DNA of 42,622 nt, taken from positions 1 to 42,622 of the forward strand of contig NZ_OKQO01000013.1 of the NCBI RefSeq assembly GCF_900289145.1, in the 5' to 3' direction. The first letter of the stretch is position 1. Each line of letters opens with the position of its first letter. The DNA is from Neobittarella massiliensis (ex Bilen et al. 2018) (GTDB lineage Bacteria > Bacillota > Clostridia > Oscillospirales > Ruminococcaceae). This document shows, in pieces, positions 8,570 to 15,643 of the stretch. Made by a program: the position numbers and the translations under genes. Below the pieces are notes generated by a model, which was not told the origin of the DNA, did not search any database, and saw nothing but the letters and a program-made list of their open reading frames with translations.

Positions 8570-8989
8570 CTACACGTCCATGAGGTTGAGGCCGATAGAT
8601 GCGTCGTGGCGGCGGCCGATCGTCCCGTCCAGACGGCGGAGAAATATCTCGGCGGTGGCACTGATGGTGGCCTCGTTCAGGTGGCCGCCAAATACGCGGC
8701 CGGTGTCGTCGGCAAAGGTGGCGTGGATGTGCAGGTAGACCTTGCCATTCATCTGCGAGATATTGCCGATGAGCGAGGTGATCTCCATATCCCGGTCCAG
8801 TTCGGTGGGGAAATACTTCTTCTCCCCCACCCGGTAAAGCCCGACCACCGCGTGGTCAGCGGCACCCAGGCCGCTGATGGTACCGGCGGTGATATGCTCT
8901 TTTTCGCAGACCGCGGTGATAGAAGTGATGATCTCCTCGCCGATCTGCAGCCGCAGAGCGATGGTATCGCCCAGCACTTGATAAGTCAT
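8570..8989 (-). CDS. PPC/DUF296 domain protein
   Basis: 139 aa, ATG at 8989 behind GGGGGAG. The whole protein is one PPC (plant and prokaryote conserved) domain: early TISGLGAADHAVVGLY, then YLHIHATFAD with the paired histidines, and FGGHLNEATISATAEIFL near the end. In plants the domain accompanies AT-hooks; bacterial stand-alone proteins form trimers that may bind metal or DNA, with no settled function. The family's glycine and histidine positions are intact. Probably monocistronic. Confidence 0.9.
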   Translation of the reverse strand: MTYQVLGDTIALRLQIGEEIITSITAVCEKEHITAGTISGLGAADHAVVGLYRVGEKKYFPTELDRDMEITSLIGNISQMNGKVYLHIHATFADDTGRVFGGHLNEATISATAEIFLRRLDGTIGRRHDASIGLNLMDV

Positions 8990-9055
8990 TTGATCTCCCC
9001 CTTATTTTACTTTTAGTAATATTTTTTTGAATTACGCCTTATTGTATCTTGTCTT

Positions 9056-9922
9056 TTATATCTCGAACCGCAGGACCGTGCCCACGCCGATATGCTGGCT
9101 GTGGGGGCAGTGATCGGCAAAGGCGGCCAGACCCAACTCACCGGTACAGTGGCAGACCCCCACAGTCTCGATACCGGAGCGGTTAAAGTACTCGATGGTC
9201 TTGGCAGCTCGCTCCTCGTCGGCGGCAATGAGATGGGTGCCGCCCACAAAGGCCTTGACCGGCTTGCCAAAACGGCGGGCAGCAGTTTGACAGATGTTGA
9301 CCGGCCCGCTGTGACTGCACCCGCTGAGCACCACCAGGCCATCTGCCCCCTCGATGACCAGAGCCATCTCTTCGCGGAAGTCGTCGAGGCAGTACTCGCC
9401 GCCGCGGGATTGCAGCTGGCAGCTGTCCAGCGGCTCGAAGGGACAGGTGCGGTCGAAGGCGGATATGAGGTAGGTGTGCCCCTCCTCCCACACCGGGTGT
9501 GTCTGGTGGGAGATCATGGCGCAGGCAATGTGGTGGCGGGTGATATACTCCTGTCCGAATGCATTGCCCACATACAGGTAGCTGTGCTCCTGATCCCAGT
9601 ATTTGGGGGTAAAAAAGTAGCGGTGCACCAGCAGTTTATAATCGTAGCCCATGCCGGCAAAGGCCAAAAAACCACGGGTGTGGTCGTAGTGGGCGTGGGA
9701 GAGCGCCACGTACTCGACCGCCGAGAGGTCGAGCCCCAGCTGCGCCGCATTTTGCAAAAAGCGGCCGCTGTCACCGGTATCGAACAGCAGCTTATGCTGC
9801 CGGCCATTCTCGGTCACGGTGACCAGGCAGCTAAAGCCGTTTTCGCAGACCAGGCCTTCCTCTTCCCGGCCGGGGGCGGGCTGGTTATCCATGAGGATAT
9901 GCAGGGTGACTTGGATAGACAT
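9056..9922 (-). CDS. MBL-fold metallohydrolase
   Basis: 288 aa, ATG at 9922 behind AGAGGAG. The metallo-beta-lactamase zinc motif is complete: LLFDTGDSG, then SHAHYDHTRG (HxHxDH) near residue 75, a GCSHSG block near 205 and a C-terminal VGVCHCTGE histidine. This arrangement matches the subgroup often annotated as dihydropterin-aminobenzene phosphate synthase-like hydrolases (MptE/methanopterin relatives); the true bacterial substrate is unknown. It follows the Trm11-like methylase gene by 14 bases, so the two are probably cotranscribed. Confidence 0.9.
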   Translation of the reverse strand: MSIQVTLHILMDNQPAPGREEEGLVCENGFSCLVTVTENGRQHKLLFDTGDSGRFLQNAAQLGLDLSAVEYVALSHAHYDHTRGFLAFAGMGYDYKLLVHRYFFTPKYWDQEHSYLYVGNAFGQEYITRHHIACAMISHQTHPVWEEGHTYLISAFDRTCPFEPLDSCQLQSRGGEYCLDDFREEMALVIEGADGLVVLSGCSHSGPVNICQTAARRFGKPVKAFVGGTHLIAADEERAAKTIEYFNRSGIETVGVCHCTGELGLAAFADHCPHSQHIGVGTVLRFEI

Positions 9923-9936
9923 GGGAGCTCCTCTCT

Positions 9937-10992
9937 TTACCGGGCCAGCCGGCGGGCGACGACGATATCGCGGCGGATGGCCTGCGAGACCGGGTGTTCA
10001 AAGCTGTCGTACAGCTGGCCGGTGCAGGGTTCGAAACCGCTCTCGGCAAACAGCTGCCGCATCTGGTCGCGGCCGAGCAAAAAGCTGTTCCAGGACAGGG
10101 CGATGGCCCCGCCGGGCCTGAGCAGCTGGCGCCAGCCGGGCAGGCAGGTCCTGAGCAGTTGGGTGGGATTGCGGGTCTTGCCGCCGTTCTGCGGGCCGGA
10201 CACGTTGCCGTGGGCCACGCCGTAGGGCAGATCGCCCACGATGAGGTGGAACTGGCCCTTTTTGTAAATCTGCGGGGCAACGGTGCTGTCGCCGGCGGCA
10301 AATATGCACTGCCGGCCGCCCTGTTTTTGCTGCTGCTTATCAGCGGCATAGGTAAACTGGTGCAGCGTGGCGGTAAAGCTGGCGCCTTTGGCGTCTTTTC
10401 CACCGCGGCGCTCTTTTTTATAGGTGTGTTTAAAGCGCTCGGTCTGCAGGTATTTTTTTAAGTAGGCCACCGACTCCTGCACCGATTTCGAGGTGATCTC
10501 GATGCCGCAGCAGTCCATGCCCTGACGCATCCCCTCGAACAGCGTGGTCCCTTTACCGGCAATAGGATCGAGCAGCCAGAGGTCGGGGGCGTCGGCGTAA
10601 TCGCTGGAGAGGCGGGCCACATTTATGAGCATACGGGTAAAGAGTTCGTTTGTCTTGCCGGTGTATTTTAAGATGGTGCTGATCCCCTCGTCGAACACCG
10701 GCTGCCAGCTGGGCTGTATGGGGCGCAGCAAGCCGTCCGGCGCCCCTGAAAACAGGGCGTAAATATCGGATAGCCGCCACAGTGCATCCAGCGCCGGTGG
10801 GGGCAGCGGCTCATCGGCTATAAAGCTGTCGCACACGCCGCCGGCCAGCTGGATGCGCGCAAAGTCGCGGCAAGGCACCGCAAAACGGCTGCAGAGCAGC
10901 TGGAGTTCGGCCAGGGCCATCTGCTGGGAATTTTTGAGGTAGACCCGGTTGTGACCGGGGTTGACCAGAATATAGTAGGTGACGGGCGGCAC
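9937..10992 (-). CDS. Trm11-like RNA/DNA N-methyltransferase
   Basis: 351 aa from GTG 10992, chosen because AGAGGGGGAG lies 6 bases upstream; a longer frame upstream has no ribosome site. The C-terminal half is an N-methylase: LLDPIAGKGTTLFEGMRQG (motif I, about 168-186) and the catalytic motif IV as GDLPYGV (about 277-283, the D-L-P-Y form found in Trm11 and TrmG10 tRNA guanosine methylases rather than the N-P-P-Y of DNA adenine methylases), then RPGGAIALSWN. The N-terminal ~130 residues resemble the Trm11 N-terminal region but no THUMP domain is clear. A tRNA or rRNA methylase is the best guess. Confidence 0.85.
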   Translation of the reverse strand: MPPVTYYILVNPGHNRVYLKNSQQMALAELQLLCSRFAVPCRDFARIQLAGGVCDSFIADEPLPPPALDALWRLSDIYALFSGAPDGLLRPIQPSWQPVFDEGISTILKYTGKTNELFTRMLINVARLSSDYADAPDLWLLDPIAGKGTTLFEGMRQGMDCCGIEITSKSVQESVAYLKKYLQTERFKHTYKKERRGGKDAKGASFTATLHQFTYAADKQQQKQGGRQCIFAAGDSTVAPQIYKKGQFHLIVGDLPYGVAHGNVSGPQNGGKTRNPTQLLRTCLPGWRQLLRPGGAIALSWNSFLLGRDQMRQLFAESGFEPCTGQLYDSFEHPVSQAIRRDIVVARRLAR

Positions 10993-11053
10993 GGCTCGCT
11001 CCCCCTCTTTTACACAGATTTGGCGCGCCGCACAGCGCGCGGCGTCCACCGCC

Positions 11054-11062
11054 ATTATAACA
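11054..11062 (-). promoter_or_regulatory. Extended -10 promoter of methylase-MBL operon
   Basis: Minus-strand TGT-TATAAT at 11062-11054, about 60 bases before GTG 10992; no convincing -35. Confidence 0.55.
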
Positions 11063-11197
11063 CATTCGGCCCCGGGCGCACAGGGGCTGCTGCACAATGA
11101 CCCGCTGTTTATACGGGTGACGACCACGGCGCACATATTTTAGCAGAGGATAAGCCATCTCTGCGTTGCGCTGCGGCGACTAAGCGCTACCGTAAAG

Positions 11198-11416
11198 GTG
11201 CAGGTGCATGGAGGTGATCTTTATGGGTATATCGGTAGCCGCACACGCCAGCTGCGGCCGCAGCAGAGCCTGATCCCGGCAGCGCTGGGGGGCTTGTTGC
11301 ACATTGCCCGACAGACCGTCTTCAGCTGGCAGCGCGGCAACGGCCGACCGGACCTGAAGGTGATCGGCCGTATCACCACTGCACTGCAAGTCGGCGCCGG
11401 CGACCCGTTGGCCTAA
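11198..11416 (+). pseudogene. Decayed XRE-family helix-turn-helix regulator
   Basis: The frame encodes a recognisable XRE/cro helix-turn-helix: IGSRTRQLRPQQSL, then HIARQTVFSWQRGNGRPDL and a KVIGRITTALQVG tail. The usual 'vS-k-W-E-x-G' recognition helix is altered (FSWQRG), and the protein stops directly after the domain. A fine ribosome site (GGAGG, 11210-11214) with a correctly spaced ATG at 11223 is in a different frame from the HTH, which would be restored by one base change in length near 11225-11227. This suggests a frameshift that has silenced the gene. The alternative, translation from GTG 11198, has no ribosome site. Confidence 0.55.
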
Positions 11417-11819
11417 GCGGAGCGCGATACCTCTGCGCCAAGGCGGCCGCGGCGCATAAAGAGCGCAGCCATGCCGGGTACCGCGGTGGCACTGGGGCAC
11501 TGGGGCACTGCGGTGCTTTTTGGCAGGGCGGCCCGGTGACGGCACTTTTCCGGCAGCACCGGCCGCTGTTGGGCCGGATATACGGCTCGGCACCGCCGGT
11601 GGCGATATACACTGCCGGCTGCAGCCGGGACAGGTGTGCCCAGGGCTGTGGGTACCGGGCACCGCTTACGGCTATCTGCTGCCGCGGCCGCTATGTTACA
11701 CGGTACTGGGGGCACCGCTTACTTGGGCGTTTTTTTGCCCAGGACGCAGCAGGGCCCGGCACGGGATACGTGCCGGGCCTTGCTCTATGGTGGCCGCAGC
11801 GGCGGCTACCTATATGCAG
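11417..11819. other. Gene-poor GC-rich stretch with hairpin
   Basis: No supported gene; several overlapping open frames are GC-driven. Contains a triple GGCACTG-type short repeat near 11489-11510 and an 11-bp hairpin (11753-11763 with 11769-11779) just downstream of the peptidoglycan-binding gene on the minus strand. The hairpin could end that transcript but lacks a U-run. May include remains of whatever followed the XRE gene. Confidence 0.4.
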
Positions 11820-12371
11820 TTAGATGCTGAGATCGGGAACGGTGGGGTCTACTGTGTTATACACCTCAACGAGTTTGTTCCAGGTGTTGCGGCCGACGAT
11901 GCCGTCAGCCGGCAGGCCGAAGGCCTCTTGGAACAGCTGCACCGAGTACTTGGTGGAGTTGCCGAAGGTGCCGTCGACCGACTCTCTCTGCACGATGGGA
12001 TAGCGGGTGGCGACGACGCTGAGGTAGTGCTGGATATCGCGTACCGGGTTGCCGGTGCTGCCGAGGGAGTAGCTGCGGCCGGGGTAGGGTTTGGCCACCG
12101 GCTTTACGGGGTTGACGCAGAGCTCCTGACAGAAGGCCTTCCAGGTGGCCCAGCCGACTTTGCCGTCTACGCCCAGGCCCTTGATCTGCTGGAAGATACG
12201 CACCGAGTTTTGAGTGGCCGAGCCGTACTGGCCGTCGACGGTTACCGCCGGGATCTGTGCATAGCGGGTCTTGATGGCATTGAGATAGTACTGTACATCG
12301 GCCACGTTAGAACCGGAGGAGCCGACGGTGAGTACGTACCCGGGATAGGATTTGCATACGCAACTAGACAT
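11820..12371 (-). CDS. Peptidoglycan-binding protein, two PG_binding_1 repeats
   Basis: 183 aa, ATG at 12371 behind GAGGTG. Two peptidoglycan-binding (PG_binding_1) repeats fill the protein: about 9-82 (VDGQYGSATQNSVRIFQ) and about 95-172 (VDGTFGNSTKYSVQLFQ, LPADGIVGRNTWNKL). There is no signal peptide or membrane segment; the start is Cys-containing (MSSCVCKSYPG). No catalytic domain. The repeats are close to those of the gene upstream, so the pair arose by duplication. Lack of export signal suggests a protein deposited around a developing spore or released by lysis (inference). Confidence 0.88.
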   Translation of the reverse strand: MSSCVCKSYPGYVLTVGSSGSNVADVQYYLNAIKTRYAQIPAVTVDGQYGSATQNSVRIFQQIKGLGVDGKVGWATWKAFCQELCVNPVKPVAKPYPGRSYSLGSTGNPVRDIQHYLSVVATRYPIVQRESVDGTFGNSTKYSVQLFQEAFGLPADGIVGRNTWNKLVEVYNTVDPTVPDLSI

Positions 12372-12708
12372 GATTGTTCACCTCATAAAAAATTGTGACG
12401 AAGATAGGATATGTCTTGTGTACAGGGCCGGCAGCACAGGCGTACCGCGCTACCGGCGGGTTGGCGGCGCTTTTTATTCTCTTTACACCGCTGGTCGCGG
12501 GAACCGGCCCCTCGTTTTGCACCGGCACTCAGGGACTTTTACTCGGGGCAGACCATTCTGCTCACCCGCGTTTTGGTGAGGTCCGCGCCACCGCCAAGGC
12601 GGTGCGAAGGGCTGTGCCCTGAGAGTGGTCCTCACGCTTTTTGCGCCGCTTTTGGGTGGGATGGATTTTCAGTCCCGATGATGCTCTTAGCTGGCTTTGC
12701 GCAAAAAG
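12372..12708. other. Spacer between the two peptidoglycan-binding genes
   Basis: 337 bases with no supported gene. It holds short hairpins (CTCACC/GGTGAG near 12558-12577; a CACCGCC/GGCGGTG palindrome near 12587-12603) and a longer-range inverted pair CTTTTTGCGC near 12640 with GCGCAAAAAG near 12700. These could fold on the minus-strand transcript between the two genes; no known RNA family recognised. Confidence 0.4.
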
Positions 12709-14739
12709 TTAGATGGTATTATACACCCGGCACATACTGTTCCAAGTTGCCTGGCCGACGATACCGTCGACGGTGAGGCCGAAGTTCTGCTGGAACAGCC
12801 GCACCGACTGGGTGGTGGCGGGGCCAAAGATGCCGTCGACGGTGACCCGCGGGATCTGTGGGTAGCCCAGCGAGATGATGTTGAGCATCGACTGGATGTT
12901 GCGCACCGCATTTCCGGTAGAGCCCTGGCGATAGGTCCCGCCCGGGTAGGCCGGGCAGGGAGGTTTCACCGGCAGGCCGCAGAACTGCTCACAGATAGAG
13001 GCCCAGGTAGCCGGGCCGACGATACCGTCTTGGGTGAGCCCGAACAGCCGCTGGAATACCATGACCGCCTCTTGGGTGCCGGTGCCGAAGATGCCGTCGA
13101 CCGTGAGCCGCGGGATGAGGATATTGACGGTGCCGATGGCGTTGAGGTAGAACTGCACGTCGCTGACGTTGGTGCCGCGGCTGCCCAGCCGCAGCGGGGT
13201 GCCGGGGTAAGTCTTACAGGGACAGTTGACGTCGGGCACCTCGGGCGATACTTCTTTGTAGACCTGGATGAGCTTGTTCCAGGTCTCCTGGCCGACGATA
13301 CCGTCGGTAGGCAGGCCGAAGTACTGCTGGAAGGCCTTGACGCTGGTGGTGGTGCCGGGGCCAAAAATGCCGTCGACGGCCAGGTCGGGGATCTCGTCGT
13401 AGAACTGAGCTACCGACTTGAGCACGTACTGGACCACCTTGACCCCGTCGCCGGTATCCCCCTCCCGCAGGACGGAGGACGGCGGGCTGTCGGGCACGTC
13501 GATATCTTCGCCTTCACTGCCCAGCTCGGCCAGCTTTTTGACCGCCACATAGATGTAGGAGATCTTGTACCAGGTGCCTTTGCCGACGATGCCGTCCTGC
13601 GTCATGTTGAACGCCTTTTGGAAAGCGCGGACGGCGGCCTCGGTGCCCGAACCGAACTGCCCATCGACCGGGTTGATGACCGGGATAGAGGGGTAGTTGC
13701 GGCGGATGCGGTTGAGCTGGTTTTGAATGACGGTGACATCGTAGCCGGAACTGCCCAGCCGCAGCGGCGTGCCGGGGTAGGACTGCTGGATATCCTGGAT
13801 GCGGTCGCTCTCGTAGAGATAGACCTCGTTTCCGTAGTAGCGGCGCAGGATCTGCAGCGGCGTGAGGCCCTGGTTGGCCAGCGTGACCGTGCCCCACTGT
13901 TTGAGACCGGGACAGTTGGTCACCTGGCGGCCGTCACAGTACTCGGCATAAAACGGCTCCTCGCGGCCGGTCTTGCGGATAAAGACGTTGAAGATCTCGT
14001 CCACGATGCGGCTGATGTTCTCGAAGATGTTGCGGTTTTTGACGAAGTACTGGTCGTACTGGGTGGAGTTGGTGATCTGGAAATTGTAGCCGCGGCTGGG
14101 GTACCACTCGGTATACACCCGGTTGAGGGCCAGCGAGATCTGGCAGTAGATGTTGGCCCGCAAGGCATTTTCGGGCCAGGTGGGATAGATCTCGCTGGAG
14201 GCCACATTTTTGATATAGTCGCGGAAGCTGACAGTCACGTTTTCAGCTGAGGCGTTAGTGGGACGGCCCAGGTGGACGGTGATGTTGGTGGGGATGATGG
14301 GCTGCACCAGGATACGGCTCTCCGGCGGGGCCGTAGAGTAGCAGGGACAGGGCAGCGCCTGTTGGTTGGGTGGGATATTATAATACTGGGCGGGCGCCGC
14401 GTGGCTGCCCGTGTCGTCGGGGATCATCTGCACTTCCTGTAGGGCGGTGCGCTGATCGAATATCTGTAGGTTTTTGATGGTGAAAGGCAGGTACCTGTCG
14501 GCCTCGATCACCACGTCGTAGGTCTCGTACGCTGCGCCCCGATAGCTCTCGTCGAGAGAGAGGGCCATATCCGGCGCAGTGAGCGATATGGGTTGGGTGT
14601 TGCCGTCGGCATCGGTCACCAGCTCCCGGTCAAAGACGATCTCGCCGTTTTCCTCACGGGTAACGGTGACCCGTACACTCTGTACCGGCAGGGCGTTCTG
14701 TGCTGTCTTGATGCTAAAAATCAGTTGTCCTGTGCCCAA
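12709..14739 (-). CDS. SpoIID/LytB-like protein with four peptidoglycan-binding repeats
   Basis: 676 aa from TTG 14739, set by CAGGAGG 7 bases upstream (MGTGQLIFSI...). Residues about 15-107 look like a carboxypeptidase-regulatory-type beta domain. About 165-305 match the SpoIID/LytB lytic transglycosylase fold: SFRDYIKNVASSE (E183 at the place of the catalytic Glu), then PENALRANIY in the slot of the EALKAQA helix, and QWGTVTLANQGLTPLQILRRYYG at its end. Four PG_binding_1 repeats follow (starting about 320, 418, 510 and 595), each ending in the DGIVG-x-x-TW pattern. No signal peptide or anchor, unlike SpoIID itself. Expected to bind and perhaps cut peptidoglycan, plausibly in spore formation or germination. 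Confidence 0.82.
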   Translation of the reverse strand: MGTGQLIFSIKTAQNALPVQSVRVTVTREENGEIVFDRELVTDADGNTQPISLTAPDMALSLDESYRGAAYETYDVVIEADRYLPFTIKNLQIFDQRTALQEVQMIPDDTGSHAAPAQYYNIPPNQQALPCPCYSTAPPESRILVQPIIPTNITVHLGRPTNASAENVTVSFRDYIKNVASSEIYPTWPENALRANIYCQISLALNRVYTEWYPSRGYNFQITNSTQYDQYFVKNRNIFENISRIVDEIFNVFIRKTGREEPFYAEYCDGRQVTNCPGLKQWGTVTLANQGLTPLQILRRYYGNEVYLYESDRIQDIQQSYPGTPLRLGSSGYDVTVIQNQLNRIRRNYPSIPVINPVDGQFGSGTEAAVRAFQKAFNMTQDGIVGKGTWYKISYIYVAVKKLAELGSEGEDIDVPDSPPSSVLREGDTGDGVKVVQYVLKSVAQFYDEIPDLAVDGIFGPGTTTSVKAFQQYFGLPTDGIVGQETWNKLIQVYKEVSPEVPDVNCPCKTYPGTPLRLGSRGTNVSDVQFYLNAIGTVNILIPRLTVDGIFGTGTQEAVMVFQRLFGLTQDGIVGPATWASICEQFCGLPVKPPCPAYPGGTYRQGSTGNAVRNIQSMLNIISLGYPQIPRVTVDGIFGPATTQSVRLFQQNFGLTVDGIVGQATWNSMCRVYNTI

Positions 14740-14840
14740 AACAATTCCTCCTGTTCGGTTTGCATTTCGCCACAGCGGCTGCCCGCCTGCCGCCAGGGTC
14801 ATCACATTCTATGCCCGCCGGGCAGAGAGGGTTCACCGTT

Positions 14841-14870
14841 TTGACAAGGGCCATAGGCACATGGTATGAT
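14841..14870 (+). promoter_or_regulatory. Strong promoter of the 209-aa gene
   Basis: TTGACA (14841-14846), 18-base spacer, TATGAT (14865-14870) with TGG before it; 61 bases upstream of ATG 14931. Confidence 0.8.
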
Positions 14871-14930
14871 AGCTGCGATGTGGCCGCCCCCAAGGTGCGG
14901 CCCGCTTTGCCCACAAAGGAGGGACCGACT

Positions 14931-15560
14931 ATGCTGCGGGTAGACAAGACAGCAGTGATGAATATGGAAAATGCCCTGCGGGGCGCGCGCAATCCGCTCA
15001 ACAGCTGGGCGCGGTCGGACAGCGCTTACGGCGACGACGGCCAATACCTACTGGGGGAAAATGACCTGTCGCTGGCTATGCGGCTGGCCCGGGCCGGCTC
15101 GGATCACCGCAAATTTATGCGGCAGATCTTCGTGTCGGTAGACATTACCGCCCCGCTGTACTGGTGGAAAGAATTTGATACCTACAAGGTAGGCACGGTG
15201 GCCAACTCCACCTCTACCATGCACAAGATACACGCTAAGCCCTTTTCGGCCGACGATTTTAGCTGCGACCGGATGAATGACGCCGCCCGCGCCTGTTTAG
15301 ACGGGGTGATCGCCTGCCTGGAGCAGCTGCGCCAGCAGTACTTGCAGACCAAGGATAAAGAGATCTGGTACTCGATGATCCAGCTGCTGCCCACCAGCTA
15401 TGAGCAGATGCGCACCGTGACCATGAATTACGAAAATCTGGTGAGCATGTACTACGCGCGCAAGGACCACAAGCTGGCCGAGTGGCATGTGTTTTGCGAC
15501 TGGATCGGCTCCCTGCCCTACGCCAGAGAGCTGATCACCGATATCCGCAATGAAAAATAG
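14931..15560 (+). CDS. Conserved protein of unknown function, possibly ThyX-like
   Basis: 209 aa, ATG at 14931 with AAAGGAGG 9 bases upstream. The strongest block is HRKFMRQIFVSVDI, followed by APLYWWKEFDTYKVG and ANSTSTMHKI. I recall this block from short clostridial and phage proteins related to FAD-dependent thymidylate synthase (ThyX); the RHRxxS motif needed for that enzyme is not obvious here, so activity is doubtful. No signal peptide or membrane segment. The gene has its own strong promoter and a very stable terminator, so it is expressed alone. Function not assigned. Confidence 0.85.
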   Translation: MLRVDKTAVMNMENALRGARNPLNSWARSDSAYGDDGQYLLGENDLSLAMRLARAGSDHRKFMRQIFVSVDITAPLYWWKEFDTYKVGTVANSTSTMHKIHAKPFSADDFSCDRMNDAARACLDGVIACLEQLRQQYLQTKDKEIWYSMIQLLPTSYEQMRTVTMNYENLVSMYYARKDHKLAEWHVFCDWIGSLPYARELITDIRNEK

Positions 15561-15585
15561 AGAACTCATCCATCACGTATCACGT

Positions 15586-15634
15586 ACAAAGAGAACTGCC
15601 GGCTTCTTTGCCGGCAGTTCTCTTTGTATTTTTT
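15586..15634. terminator. Strong bidirectional terminator
   Basis: A perfect 18-bp stem (15586-15603 with 15610-15627) followed by ATTTTTT on the plus strand. It ends the 209-aa gene and lies just past the end of the convergent P-type ATPase gene. Confidence 0.92.
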
Positions 15635-15643
15635 GATGGACGA

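Noticed and set aside
8184-8738. Plus-strand open frame between the repair and PPC genes
   Set aside because: The second half is the PPC antisense and the first half has no ribosome site or recognisable motif.
9092-10225. Plus-strand open frame across the MBL and methylase genes
   Set aside because: It covers two real minus-strand genes and their junction; no domain and no ribosome site.
11520-12398. Plus-strand open frame over the two-repeat peptidoglycan-binding gene
   Set aside because: Mostly the antisense of that gene; composition is typical of a shadow frame.
12697-14250. Long plus-strand open frame opposite the SpoIID-like gene
   Set aside because: Low-complexity, D/V/A/G/R-rich product caused by the repeats on the other strand; the minus-strand protein has clear domains.
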